Part shown: one piece after another, positions 1 through 7,778 of the stretch | Layout: each line of letters opens with the position of its first letter | Numbering within the stretch: position 1 is the stretch's first letter | Source of the DNA: Microbacterium nymphoidis | Lineage (GTDB): Bacteria; Actinomycetota; Actinomycetes; Actinomycetales; Microbacteriaceae | NCBI RefSeq assembly: GCF_021044885.1 | Contig: NZ_JAJNOD010000001.1 | Span: forward strand, 62,001-126,000 | DNA: 64,000 nucleotides | Direction of reading: 5' to 3' | Made by a program: the position numbers and the translations under genes | Notes under the pieces: generated by a model | Database searches by the model: none | Told to the model about the DNA's origin: nothing | What the model saw: only the letters and a program-made list of their open reading frames with translations

Positions 1-374
1 GCCGCCATGATCGCCGCTCCGGCGAGGAAGGTCCCAGGGAGCAGAGCGGCTGGCGCGAGAACTCGGAGCACGAGCGCCAGCGCCAGCACTCCCATCGATG
101 CGGCGAGCGCACCGGTCGTGCCGATGCGCCGTGCGAGCAGGGGACCGAGGGGTGCCGTGAGGCCGAACGCGATCACCGGAAGCGTTGCGAGGGCGGATGA
201 CCATCCGGATGACAGTCCGAACTGCATCGTCGTCTCGTGCAGCAAGGCCGCGACCGAGGTGATCGCCGGACGCAGGTTGATGCCCACGAGCAGCGCGACC
301 GCGAGGAGGAGGGCGGGGGATGCCCCCGCCCTCCGGTACGCAGCGGTCTGAGGACGCTCAGAGACCCGTGACAC
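1..374 (-). CDS. MFS transporter, CynX/NimT type (N-terminal part, runs off window)
   Basis: Only the first ~124 residues are in the window; the gene continues past its left edge. After a short polar N terminus the reading gives a hydrophobic first helix carrying GINLRPAITS (about residues 31-40), the signature at the start of CynX/NimT/YeaN major-facilitator permeases, followed by further hydrophobic segments typical of helices 2-4. These permeases move cyanate, nitroimidazole-like or other small compounds; the substrate here is unknown. The best start is the GTG at 372-374, which overlaps the end of the upstream amidohydrolase by 17 nt, so it is probably the last or next gene of the same operon and translationally coupled. 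No ATG fits before the first helix. Confidence 0.75.
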   Translation of the reverse strand, partial: MSRVSERPQTAAYRRAGASPALLLAVALLVGINLRPAITSVAALLHETTMQFGLSSGWSSALATLPVIAFGLTAPLGPLLARRIGTTGALAASMGVLALALVLRVLAPAALLPGTFLAGAAIMA

Positions 375-1569
375 GAAGTCCCTCGGCCACCACACGGCCG
401 TCGTGGATGACCGTGCGGTCGCTGCCGCGGTCCATCACCGCGCTGGTCGGGGTCTCACCATCGACCAGCAGGAGATCGGCCCGATCGCCGACGCCCGTGC
501 CGGGGTGCTCGCCCACACGGGTCAGCCGTGGGGCGTCGGGGGACATGATCGCCGCGCCTCCGGTGGTGGCGACCCCGAGAGCGAGCTCCACCAGATCGTC
601 GCGGCGGAAGCCGTTCACGAACGCCAGCTGCCAGGTGCGATCGAGCATGTCGCCGTTGCCGTAGGGGCTCCAGTAGTCGCGCTGACCGTCCTCACCGAGC
701 CCCACGCGAACGCCGGCCTCGGTGAGCGCGGCGAGTGAGAGGTGCTTCGTGGTGGACGGTGCCACGGTCGCCATCGAGATGTCGAGCTCCGCGAAGGTGT
801 CGATCAGACGACGGCTCGTGGCCTCGCTGACTCCGCCGAGTTCATAGGCGTGGGACATCGTCACCTTGCCCTGCATGCCGAGCGCACGGGTCCGCTCGAT
901 CACCAGCTCGGTGCTGAACACCCCCAGCTCACCCGGTTCATGCAGGTGGATGTCGACTTCCACCTGGTACTTCTCCGCCAGGCCGAACACGATGTCCAGG
1001 TGCCGGGCGGGATCGCGGTCCAGCTGCGAGGGATCGATGCCGCCGATCACGTCCGCGCCCTGTCGAAGGGACTCCTCGAGCCATTCGACCGTGCCCTCCT
1101 CTCGGAGGATCCCGGCCTGCGGGAAGGTCATCACCTGGACGTCGGCGTGGGCGGCGAAGCGCTCCTTCGCGGCCATCACCGCATCGAACTTCTCCAGCTT
1201 GCAGTCCACGTCCACCTGAGCGTAGGAGCGCACGCGCGTGGTGCCGTGCGCGATCATCTTCTCCAGGGTTCCGGCGACGCGGGTGGGCAGGTCGATCTCG
1301 GCATCGCGCCAGTTGCGACGGTCGTTCATCATCATTCCCCATACGCCGGGAGCACCCGTGTGCGGGCGGAACGGCAGACCGATCCGTGTGGAGTCGAGGT
1401 GCACGTGCACGTCGCTGAACGAGGGCAGCAGCAGCCGGCCCCGGCCCTCGACGTCGCCGGCCGCGAGCGGCGAAGCGGGGTCGTGCGGGCGGACGGCGGT
1501 GATGCGCCCGTCTTCGATCACGACGTCGGCGGGATCTGCGCCCCACGGGCGCGCGTCACGGATGATCAT
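358..1569 (-). CDS. Cytosine deaminase-like amidohydrolase
   Basis: A 403-residue metal-dependent hydrolase of the CodA/N-isopropylammelide type, which hydrolyse amino groups on pyrimidine or triazine rings. The metal and catalytic residues can be followed: HVH at 55-57, FPQ at 149-151, H208/H210 with E211, H240 in the MSHA motif, and D294 in GLGEDG followed by the YW/PYG loop seen in CodA. The start chosen is ATG at 1569, preceded by AAAGGAGA at good spacing; an upstream in-frame extension has no such site. It lies downstream of an ABC importer operon and overlaps an MFS gene, so the operon likely imports and deaminates or ring-opens a nitrogenous compound. The exact substrate cannot be read from sequence. 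Confidence 0.8.
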   Translation of the reverse strand: MIIRDARPWGADPADVVIEDGRITAVRPHDPASPLAAGDVEGRGRLLLPSFSDVHVHLDSTRIGLPFRPHTGAPGVWGMMMNDRRNWRDAEIDLPTRVAGTLEKMIAHGTTRVRSYAQVDVDCKLEKFDAVMAAKERFAAHADVQVMTFPQAGILREEGTVEWLEESLRQGADVIGGIDPSQLDRDPARHLDIVFGLAEKYQVEVDIHLHEPGELGVFSTELVIERTRALGMQGKVTMSHAYELGGVSEATSRRLIDTFAELDISMATVAPSTTKHLSLAALTEAGVRVGLGEDGQRDYWSPYGNGDMLDRTWQLAFVNGFRRDDLVELALGVATTGGAAIMSPDAPRLTRVGEHPGTGVGDRADLLLVDGETPTSAVMDRGSDRTVIHDGRVVAEGLRVTGL

Positions 1570-1668
1570 GGGTCTCCTTTCGGCCGCAGCGGCGAACAGC
1601 GCCGCGACGGCGGTGAGGTGTGTGCGCGTCTGGTGCATCGCCGATGCACCTGACGGGCGCGGACGATG

Positions 1669-2664
1669 TCAGGCTGCGGCGAATTGGGCTGCGGCGGTGG
1701 GGAGATGGTGGCAGGCGATGTCGCCACGCGGGCGCTCGTCGATGCACACCTGCTGCTGTGCCGGGGAGAGCCCGGTGAACACCGGGCATCGCGTGCGGAA
1801 AACGCACCCGCTCGGCGGGCTGGACGGATGGGGGAGATCGCCGGTCAGACGGATGCGGCCGCTGCGATCCGCGTCGGGGTCCGGGCTCGGAACGGACGAC
1901 AGCAGCGCTCGGGTGTACGGGTGCTGCGGCGACTCGAACACCTCATCACGCGTGCCGTGCTCCAGGATCCGCCCGAGATACATGACCGCGACGTCGTCGG
2001 CGATGTGCTTCACGACCGAGAGATCATGCGCGATGAACACATAGGAGATCCCGAGATCGGCCTGGATGTCCTCCAGCAGGTTGATCACCTGCGCCTGCAC
2101 CGAGACGTCGAGCGCCGACACCGGCTCGTCGCAGATCACCACGTCGGGCTCCAGCGCGAGCGCCCGGGCGATGCCGACGCGCTGCCTCTGGCCGCCCGAG
2201 AACTCGTGGGGGAACCGGTTCACGTGCTCGGGACGAAGACCCACCCGGTCCATGAGGGTCATCACGCGCATCTTCATCCCCTCCTTCGGTTCGATCCGCT
2301 GCGCCCGCAGGGGTGCAGCGATGGCAGACCCGACGCTCTGACGCGGGTTGAGGGACGAGGAGGGGTTCTGGAACACCATCTGCACCCGACGACGGAAGGC
2401 GTGCAGATCGGTGCCGCGCAACTCCGAGACGTCGGTGCCATCGAGCAGGATGCGTCCGGCGGTGGGATCGAGCAGTCGCATGAGCAGGCGCCCTGTGGTC
2501 GACTTCCCGCAGCCGGATTCGCCCACCAGCCCGAGCGTCTTGCCGCGCTCCAGCGTGAAGGAGACGCCGTCGACCGCTTTCACGGTCGCTGATCCCTTCA
2601 GGAAGCCGCGCCGGACGGCGAAGTGCTTCGTGAGGTCGTCGACCTGCAGCAGCGGAGCGTTCAT
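1669..2664 (-). CDS. ABC transporter ATP-binding protein, dipeptide/oligopeptide family (DppF/OppF-like)
   Basis: A 331-residue cytoplasmic ATPase. It has Walker A GESGCGKST (48-56), the signature FSGGQ, Walker B VVICDEP followed by SALDVS, and the C-terminal cysteine-containing oligopeptide ABC extension (GCVFRTRCPVF) that defines the Opp/Dpp ATPase subfamily. The start is ATG 2664 with AGGAGAG upstream; the in-frame extension upstream reads as low-quality arginine/histidine-rich sequence and is not used. It pairs with the second ATPase just upstream to energise the two permeases in this operon. Specificity is set by the lipoprotein receptor, not by this subunit. Confidence 0.9.
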   Translation of the reverse strand: MNAPLLQVDDLTKHFAVRRGFLKGSATVKAVDGVSFTLERGKTLGLVGESGCGKSTTGRLLMRLLDPTAGRILLDGTDVSELRGTDLHAFRRRVQMVFQNPSSSLNPRQSVGSAIAAPLRAQRIEPKEGMKMRVMTLMDRVGLRPEHVNRFPHEFSGGQRQRVGIARALALEPDVVICDEPVSALDVSVQAQVINLLEDIQADLGISYVFIAHDLSVVKHIADDVAVMYLGRILEHGTRDEVFESPQHPYTRALLSSVPSPDPDADRSGRIRLTGDLPHPSSPPSGCVFRTRCPVFTGLSPAQQQVCIDERPRGDIACHHLPTAAAQFAAA

Positions 2665-2758
2665 GCGGTCTCTCCTGACGTGATGACGGCGGCGCTGGGG
2701 GCGCCCATGTGGACCAGCGTGGTGCGGGGCAACGCACGGATGGCGCGGCGAGACCGGC

Positions 2759-3769
2759 TCATGCGCGCGGCCCGGACGCTGCGAGGACGGATGCCGGAAC
2801 GAAGCATCGCGCACGGTGCGTCTCGTCGCCGGCGGATGTGAGGCGGGGACGCTCCGTGCGGCAGCGGTCGTCGGGGACCAGGTGCGATACGGGGCAGCGG
2901 TCGGCGAACAGGCAGCCCTGGGGCAGATCCAGCAGCGACGGCGGGAAGCCGGGAATGGGCGTCAGCCGGCCTGCCGTGTCCGCCATGGAGGGCATCGAGG
3001 CCAGCAGCCCACGGGTGTATGGATGGGCGGGTGATCGGAAGGCGTCGCGCACCGCCGCTTCCTCCACGCACTGCCCGCCGTACATCACGACGACGCGCTC
3101 GCAGACCTCGGCCACCACGCCCAGGTCGTGGGTGACGTAGATCACGGAGGAACCTGTCTCCGCCTGCAACGAGGCGATCAGGTCGAGGATCTGGGCCTGC
3201 ACCGTGACGTCGAGCGCGGTGGTGGGCTCATCGGCGATCAGCAGCTCCGGCTCGCAGATGAGGGCCATCGCGATCATCGCGCGCTGGCGCATGCCGCCGG
3301 AGAACTCGTGCGGGTAGGCGTCGAAGCGGGCGACGGGGTCCGGGATGCCGACGCGGGCGAGCATGTCGATGCTCTGAGCCCGCGCCGCCTTCGCGCTCAC
3401 GGCGTTGTGCACACGGTAAGCCTCGGCGATCTGCTTGCCGACGGTGTAGAAGGGGTGCATCGCGGAGAGCGGATCCTGGAAGATCATGCCGATGCGCTTG
3501 CCGCGATACGGGCGCATCTCGTTCTCGCTGAGCGGGACCAGATCGGTCCCGTCGAAGAGAATCCGGCCGCCGACCTGTGCCCGGGTGCCCTTGAGCAGGC
3601 CCATCAGCGCCTGGCTGGTGACGGTCTTGCCGGAGCCGGACTCGCCGACGATGCCGACGGTCTCACCCCGGCCCAGCGTGAGGTCCATGCCGTTGACCGC
3701 GTGGACGAGTCCGTCGTCGGTGGGGAAGGTGACCCGCAGGTCACGGATGTCGAGGAACGGAGCGGTCAT
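2759..3769 (-). CDS. ABC transporter ATP-binding protein, dipeptide/oligopeptide family (DppD/OppD-like)
   Basis: A 336-residue ATPase with Walker A GESGSGKT (42-49), FSGGMRQR signature, Walker B LLIADEP with TTALDVT, and the C-terminal oligopeptide extension with paired cysteines (GCLFADRCP). The ATG at 3769 overlaps the stop of the upstream permease as TGATG, so the two are translationally coupled. A 94-nt gap separates it from the second ATPase. It forms the heterodimeric motor of the importer with the 1669-2664 product. Confidence 0.9.
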   Translation of the reverse strand: MTAPFLDIRDLRVTFPTDDGLVHAVNGMDLTLGRGETVGIVGESGSGKTVTSQALMGLLKGTRAQVGGRILFDGTDLVPLSENEMRPYRGKRIGMIFQDPLSAMHPFYTVGKQIAEAYRVHNAVSAKAARAQSIDMLARVGIPDPVARFDAYPHEFSGGMRQRAMIAMALICEPELLIADEPTTALDVTVQAQILDLIASLQAETGSSVIYVTHDLGVVAEVCERVVVMYGGQCVEEAAVRDAFRSPAHPYTRGLLASMPSMADTAGRLTPIPGFPPSLLDLPQGCLFADRCPVSHLVPDDRCRTERPRLTSAGDETHRARCFVPASVLAASGPRA

Positions 3770-4770
3770 CAGTTGACCCTCACTCTCGGGTCGATGCCGG
3801 CGTAGGCGAGGTCGACGACCACGTTCGCCGTGATGATGAAGAAGGCGGCCAGCATGGTGATGGCCATCGTGACCGGAAGGTCGCCGGCGATCGCGGCGTG
3901 CACGGCGGTGAATCCGAGGCCGGGGACGGAGAAGATCTGCTCGGTGAGCACGGCGCCGCCGAGCAGACCGCCGAGGTCCAGGCCCAGCATCGTGACGATC
4001 GGGGTGATGCCTGCCCGGACACCGTGATGGAACACGATCCGCTGCGGTGCGAGACCCTTCGCGCGCGCCGTGCGCATGAAGTCCTCGCCGAAGGTCTCGA
4101 TCATGTTGTTACGGGTGATGCGGATGTACTGTGCGCTGAACAGGATGGCCAGGGCGACCCAGGGCAGCAGATAGTTGAGCATCCAGGCCGCAGGCCCCGC
4201 GGAGCCGAACGGCGAGGTGATCTGGTTGCTGGTGAACGGCAGGACGTGCAGGGTGCTGACGAAGATGAGCAGGAGCAGCAGACCGGTCACCGGCACCGGG
4301 AGGGAGACGCCGATCGACGCTGCGCCGACGATGATCTTGTCGGTGGCCCTGCCCTTGCGAAGCGCGGCGAGGAGGCCGAGGCCCACGCCCACGACGGTCC
4401 AGAGGACGACGGCGCCGACCGCGATGGAGAGGGTGTAGGGGAGGGCGCGCGCGAGGATGTCCGTGACGTTCTCGTTGGTCTGGAAGGACTTGCCCAGGCA
4501 CGGCCAGGTGCACAGTTGTTCGGCGCCCGGGGCACCCACCATGCGCGAGCCGAAGAACCCGGAGAGATAGATCAGGTACTGCTCGAGGAACGGCTTGTCC
4601 ATGCCGAGTGCGATGCGCGCCTGCTCGATGCGGTCGGGCGTGCACTCCTGACCGCAGGCGGCGGCCGCGGGATCGGCGGGGCCGATCTGGAACAGGGTGA
4701 ACGTGACGAAGCTGACCACCAGCAGCAGCAGGATCAGTCCGGTCACGCGACGGACGAGGAAGGAGAGCAT
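3769..4770 (-). CDS. ABC transporter permease, DppB/OppB type
   Basis: A 333-residue integral membrane protein with an N-terminal helix right after MLSFLVRRVTG, a long periplasmic segment containing cysteines, and about five further helices. The EAA-type loop (ARAKGLAPQRIVFHHGVR) that docks to the ATPases is clear. The start ATG at 4770 lies only about 10 nt from a strong hairpin and has only a weak ribosome-binding site, which may lower its translation relative to the receptor gene upstream. It pairs with the DppC-type permease at 6622-7629. The order permease C, receptor, permease B, ATPase D, ATPase F is a rearranged version of the usual dpp order. Confidence 0.88.
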   Translation of the reverse strand: MLSFLVRRVTGLILLLLVVSFVTFTLFQIGPADPAAAACGQECTPDRIEQARIALGMDKPFLEQYLIYLSGFFGSRMVGAPGAEQLCTWPCLGKSFQTNENVTDILARALPYTLSIAVGAVVLWTVVGVGLGLLAALRKGRATDKIIVGAASIGVSLPVPVTGLLLLLIFVSTLHVLPFTSNQITSPFGSAGPAAWMLNYLLPWVALAILFSAQYIRITRNNMIETFGEDFMRTARAKGLAPQRIVFHHGVRAGITPIVTMLGLDLGGLLGGAVLTEQIFSVPGLGFTAVHAAIAGDLPVTMAITMLAAFFIITANVVVDLAYAGIDPRVRVN

Positions 4771-4780
4771 GGTGTCCCGT

Positions 4781-4812
4781 ACGGGGCCGGCCGGGCGGCC
4801 GGCCGGCCCCGT
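4781..4812 (-). promoter_or_regulatory. Intercistronic hairpin between receptor and permease genes
   Basis: A perfect 14-bp inverted repeat (4781-4794 with 4799-4812, loop GCGG) sits in the 63-nt gap between the receptor gene and the downstream permease. No T-run follows on the minus strand, so it is more likely an mRNA-stabilising structure or a leaky attenuator than a full terminator. Such hairpins commonly keep the receptor in excess over the membrane subunits; that role is inferred. Confidence 0.7.
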
Positions 4813-4833
4813 CCTTTCAGATGAGCGGGGGCG

Positions 4834-6573
4834 TCAGTTCTCGACGCCGACGGTGGACAGATCGATGCTTCCGAAGAAGTAGCCGACCTGGGCGTTTCGG
4901 ATCTTCGAACCGACGACGCTGTTCGTGAACGAGCGCATCAGCGGGACGATCGGGTACGACTCCATCGCGGTGTTGTACAGCTCGCTCCACTGGGTGTTCA
5001 GCTCCTCGGAGCTCCCGTTCGTGTTGCGCAGCGCGTACATCTCGCCTGACAGCTTCGCGTCGTAGTAGCGGGAAATGTTGCTGAAGCCGTAGGTGGTGCC
5101 GTCCAGGCTCGGGCCGAGCTGGGGGTCGACGGTCGTGCGGGTGGAGCCTGACGCCGCGCCGCCGCACCAGCCGGAGCGGGCGATGTCGGGCATCTGGTCA
5201 CCGGCGAGGGTGGTGTAGTAGTTCGCCGACGGGATGGCGACCAGCTGGAGGTCGATGCCCAGCGACTTGAGGTTCTGCTGCAGCACGGTGCCGAGGTTCT
5301 TGTAGCGCTCGGTGGCGTTCGCGTACCCGTAGGTCAGCGTCTTCGGCACGTCCTTGCCCTCGAGCAGCTTCTGCGCCTCCTCGAGCTTCGCGGCACCGGA
5401 GGGGTCGAGATCGATCGTCGGCTCGATCCAGCCCACCTGGGCATCGTTCAGGTACGAGTTGGTGATCTTGCCGAAGCGCGGCCCGCCGTACTGCACCTGG
5501 ATGGCCGACCGATCGATCGCGAGGGCGAGCGCGTGGCGCACGTCCGGATCGGTGATGGTCGTGGTGTTGAAGTTCAGGATGTCGGTGCAGCCGAGAAGAC
5601 CCGCCGCGGTGCGCGATGCGATGGTGGGGTCGGTGAGGCGGCCGGTGTCCGAGGCCTGCAGCGCGCCGTTGGAGTCCAGGGTGATCGCGGTGGGGTCGGC
5701 ATCGCTCAGCAGCTGCTGGCTGATCGTGGCCTGTGCCGTGGAGAGCGAGAAGGTGAACGTGTCGGGCAGCGCGGTGCGGTTCGGGTCCGTCTTCGGGTCC
5801 CAGTGGGGGTTGCGCACCAGTTTCAGCTCGCGGCCGCGATCGTAGGACTCGATCATGTACGGGCCCGATGCGATGGGGTGGTTGGTGTAGTCGAGCTGCG
5901 TGTCCTTCGCCCGCGGGACCGGAGCGCTGTTGGAGCGCGACGCGAGCGCGGGGAAGTCGGGGTACGGCTGCTTGAGGTGGAAGATGATCGTCTTCTCGTC
6001 CGGGGTCTCCACGGCCGCGAGGTCGCCGCCGGTGTACGGGCCGGTGTAGGTGTCGGCGTCGAGCACCGCGTTCAGTTCCTGCGGCGCCTGCGTGAAGACG
6101 TCGCGGGCGAACGTGCGCTCGATGCCGTACTTCACGTCGGCGGACGTGATCGGAGTGCCGTCCTCGTAGGTGAGGCCGTCCTTCAGCGTGTAGGTCCAGG
6201 TGAGGCCGTCCTCGGAGACCTGTCCGAGGTCGGTGGCGAGGTCGGGGACGATCTGCGGCGGCTGGCCCGCGGTCTCCTTGGCCATGGTGAGAGTGCGGTA
6301 GTACAGCTGAGCGACGTTCGCGGTCTGCACGTAGTTGTTGTTGCCGGGGTCGAGAGTCATGAAGTCCGCGGACATCAGGACGTTCACGTTGCCGCCGGGA
6401 GTGGTGAATCCGGGCTCGACGATCTTCGCCGCATAGGGGTCGTTCGTCGACGAGGCCGTGGAGCCGGCGCCGTTGCCGGTGGCTGTGCCGGTGCTGCCGC
6501 CTGCGGTACAGCCCGTGATGGCAAGAGCCATCGTGAGGGCGGACGCCGCGAGCAGGGTACTGCGGTGCTTCAT
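4834..6573 (-). CDS. ABC transporter substrate-binding lipoprotein (SBP family 5)
   Basis: A 579-residue extracytoplasmic receptor. The N terminus is a lipoprotein signal with cysteine 22 in AITGC, followed by a Ser/Thr/Gly-rich linker. The body matches family 5 solute-binding proteins (dipeptide, oligopeptide, nickel, other cations and amines): a hallmark LATDLGQVSEDGLTWTYTLK segment and the ITSADVKYGIERTF region lie near residues 110-155. A ribosome-binding site AGGAAAG precedes the ATG. It should capture the substrate outside the membrane and deliver it to the permeases; the flanking amidohydrolases suggest a nitrogen-containing heterocycle or amide rather than necessarily a peptide. Confidence 0.88.
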   Translation of the reverse strand: MKHRSTLLAASALTMALAITGCTAGGSTGTATGNGAGSTASSTNDPYAAKIVEPGFTTPGGNVNVLMSADFMTLDPGNNNYVQTANVAQLYYRTLTMAKETAGQPPQIVPDLATDLGQVSEDGLTWTYTLKDGLTYEDGTPITSADVKYGIERTFARDVFTQAPQELNAVLDADTYTGPYTGGDLAAVETPDEKTIIFHLKQPYPDFPALASRSNSAPVPRAKDTQLDYTNHPIASGPYMIESYDRGRELKLVRNPHWDPKTDPNRTALPDTFTFSLSTAQATISQQLLSDADPTAITLDSNGALQASDTGRLTDPTIASRTAAGLLGCTDILNFNTTTITDPDVRHALALAIDRSAIQVQYGGPRFGKITNSYLNDAQVGWIEPTIDLDPSGAAKLEEAQKLLEGKDVPKTLTYGYANATERYKNLGTVLQQNLKSLGIDLQLVAIPSANYYTTLAGDQMPDIARSGWCGGAASGSTRTTVDPQLGPSLDGTTYGFSNISRYYDAKLSGEMYALRNTNGSSEELNTQWSELYNTAMESYPIVPLMRSFTNSVVGSKIRNAQVGYFFGSIDLSTVGVEN

Positions 6574-6621
6574 GGACTTCTCTTTCCTGTGGTGGTGAGG
6601 GAGGGGCGGGGATGGAGGCGG

Positions 6622-7629
6622 TCAGCCGCGCGACGCCTTGGGATCCAGCGCGTCGCGCACGGCGTCGCCCAGCAGGTTGAACGCCAGCACGGTGATCACC
6701 AGGGCGGTGCCGGGCACGATGAGGAACCACGGGTCGGACAGATACCAGTTGCCGGCCTGAGCGGCGTTGAGCATCTGACCCCAGGAGGGGGTGGGATCCT
6801 TCACGCCGACGCCGAGGAAGGAGAGCGCGGCTTCGGCGGAGATGTTGGTGGGGATCATCATCGTGGCGTAGACCAGCACGACGCCGGAGACGTTCGGGAT
6901 GACCTGCGTGAAGATGATCGACCAGCGTGACGCGCCGTAGGAGCGCGCGGCCTCGATGAACTCCTGCTCCCGGATGCTCAGCACCTGACCGCGCACCACA
7001 CGGGCGAGGTATGCCCAGCCGAAGAATCCCAGGATGATCACCAGCGAGGCGATGGGCACGAAGCTGCCCTGCCCGAGCGGGGTGTCACGCAGCCGCGACT
7101 GGAGGATCGGGGTGAGGGAGAGCACCAGGAGGAGGTGGGGAAAGGCGAGGAACAGGTCGATCAGCCGGCTGATGACCGTGTCCACCTTCCCGCCGAAGTA
7201 TCCGGCTGCGGCGCCCAGCACGGTGCCGAGCACGACCGAGACGAGGGTGGACAGCAGTGCGATGAGCAGCGAGACCTGCGCGCCATAGGCCAGCCGCGCG
7301 AAGATGTCGCGTCCGAGGCCCGGCTCGACGCCCAGCCAGTGCTGCGCGGACGGGTACATGTACTCGGGCAGCGGAAGCCCGGGAGTCATGAAGTTGTCCA
7401 GGACGTCGGGACCCGTGTTCGTCGTGTCGGGGTTCTGCCCCTCGATGGCCGTCAGCACGGGCGCCAGCAGGGCGAACAGCACGATGAGGATGACCACGGC
7501 CAGGGAGCCCATGGCGATCTTGCTGCGCTTGATGCGCAGCCAGGCGGTTGCCAGCAGCGAGCGTCCGGTGGCCACCTTCGGTGTGTCGATCACCTCGGTG
7601 CGTGGAGCCGTCGTCGTTGTCTCGGTCAC
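6622..7629 (-). CDS. ABC transporter permease, DppC/OppC type
   Basis: A 335-residue membrane protein with an N-terminal cytoplasmic OppC-type tail, a first helix at about residues 38-60, a periplasmic segment, then five more helices. The EAA loop (IEAARSYGASRWSIIFTQVIP) is present. The start is GTG 7629 with AGAGGAC upstream. It is the first gene of the operon, immediately downstream of the operator region. It is the partner of the DppB-type permease at 3769-4770. Confidence 0.88.
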   Translation of the reverse strand: MTETTTTAPRTEVIDTPKVATGRSLLATAWLRIKRSKIAMGSLAVVILIVLFALLAPVLTAIEGQNPDTTNTGPDVLDNFMTPGLPLPEYMYPSAQHWLGVEPGLGRDIFARLAYGAQVSLLIALLSTLVSVVLGTVLGAAAGYFGGKVDTVISRLIDLFLAFPHLLLVLSLTPILQSRLRDTPLGQGSFVPIASLVIILGFFGWAYLARVVRGQVLSIREQEFIEAARSYGASRWSIIFTQVIPNVSGVVLVYATMMIPTNISAEAALSFLGVGVKDPTPSWGQMLNAAQAGNWYLSDPWFLIVPGTALVITVLAFNLLGDAVRDALDPKASRG

Positions 7630-7665
7630 GATCGTCCTCTGTGTCGGGGAGCGGATGGACGAAAC

Positions 7666-7716
7666 GGTATACCAATCTGGTCATGGATGTATACCAAAAG
7701 TTCAGAATGTGCCGAA
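7666..7716. promoter_or_regulatory. Divergent control region: minus-strand promoter overlapping two GTATACC operators
   Basis: GTATACC occurs at 7667-7673 and again at 7689-7695, exactly 22 bp apart (two helical turns); the first is inside the perfect palindrome GGTATACC. An imperfect third copy (GGATACC) lies at 7751-7757. For the minus operon, TTCGGC (7711-7716) and TATACA (7688-7693) are spaced by 17 bp, so the -10 hexamer lies within the second operator and the first operator falls just downstream of the transcription start. GGTATA repeats are bound by the FCD-type regulator NanR in E. coli. The FCD GntR encoded at 9256-9918 is the likely ligand-responsive repressor here (inference). Confidence 0.55.
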
Positions 7717-7778
7717 AAGTTGCACTCTGGGCCGCTCGATGCCAAGTTTGGGATACCACGCCATGCCGAAGGAGCCTC

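Noticed and set aside
1570..1638. Upstream extension of the CodA-like amidohydrolase
   Set aside because: The extra 23 residues have no ribosome-binding site, whereas the ATG at 1569 has AAAGGAGA and gives the normal N terminus of the family.
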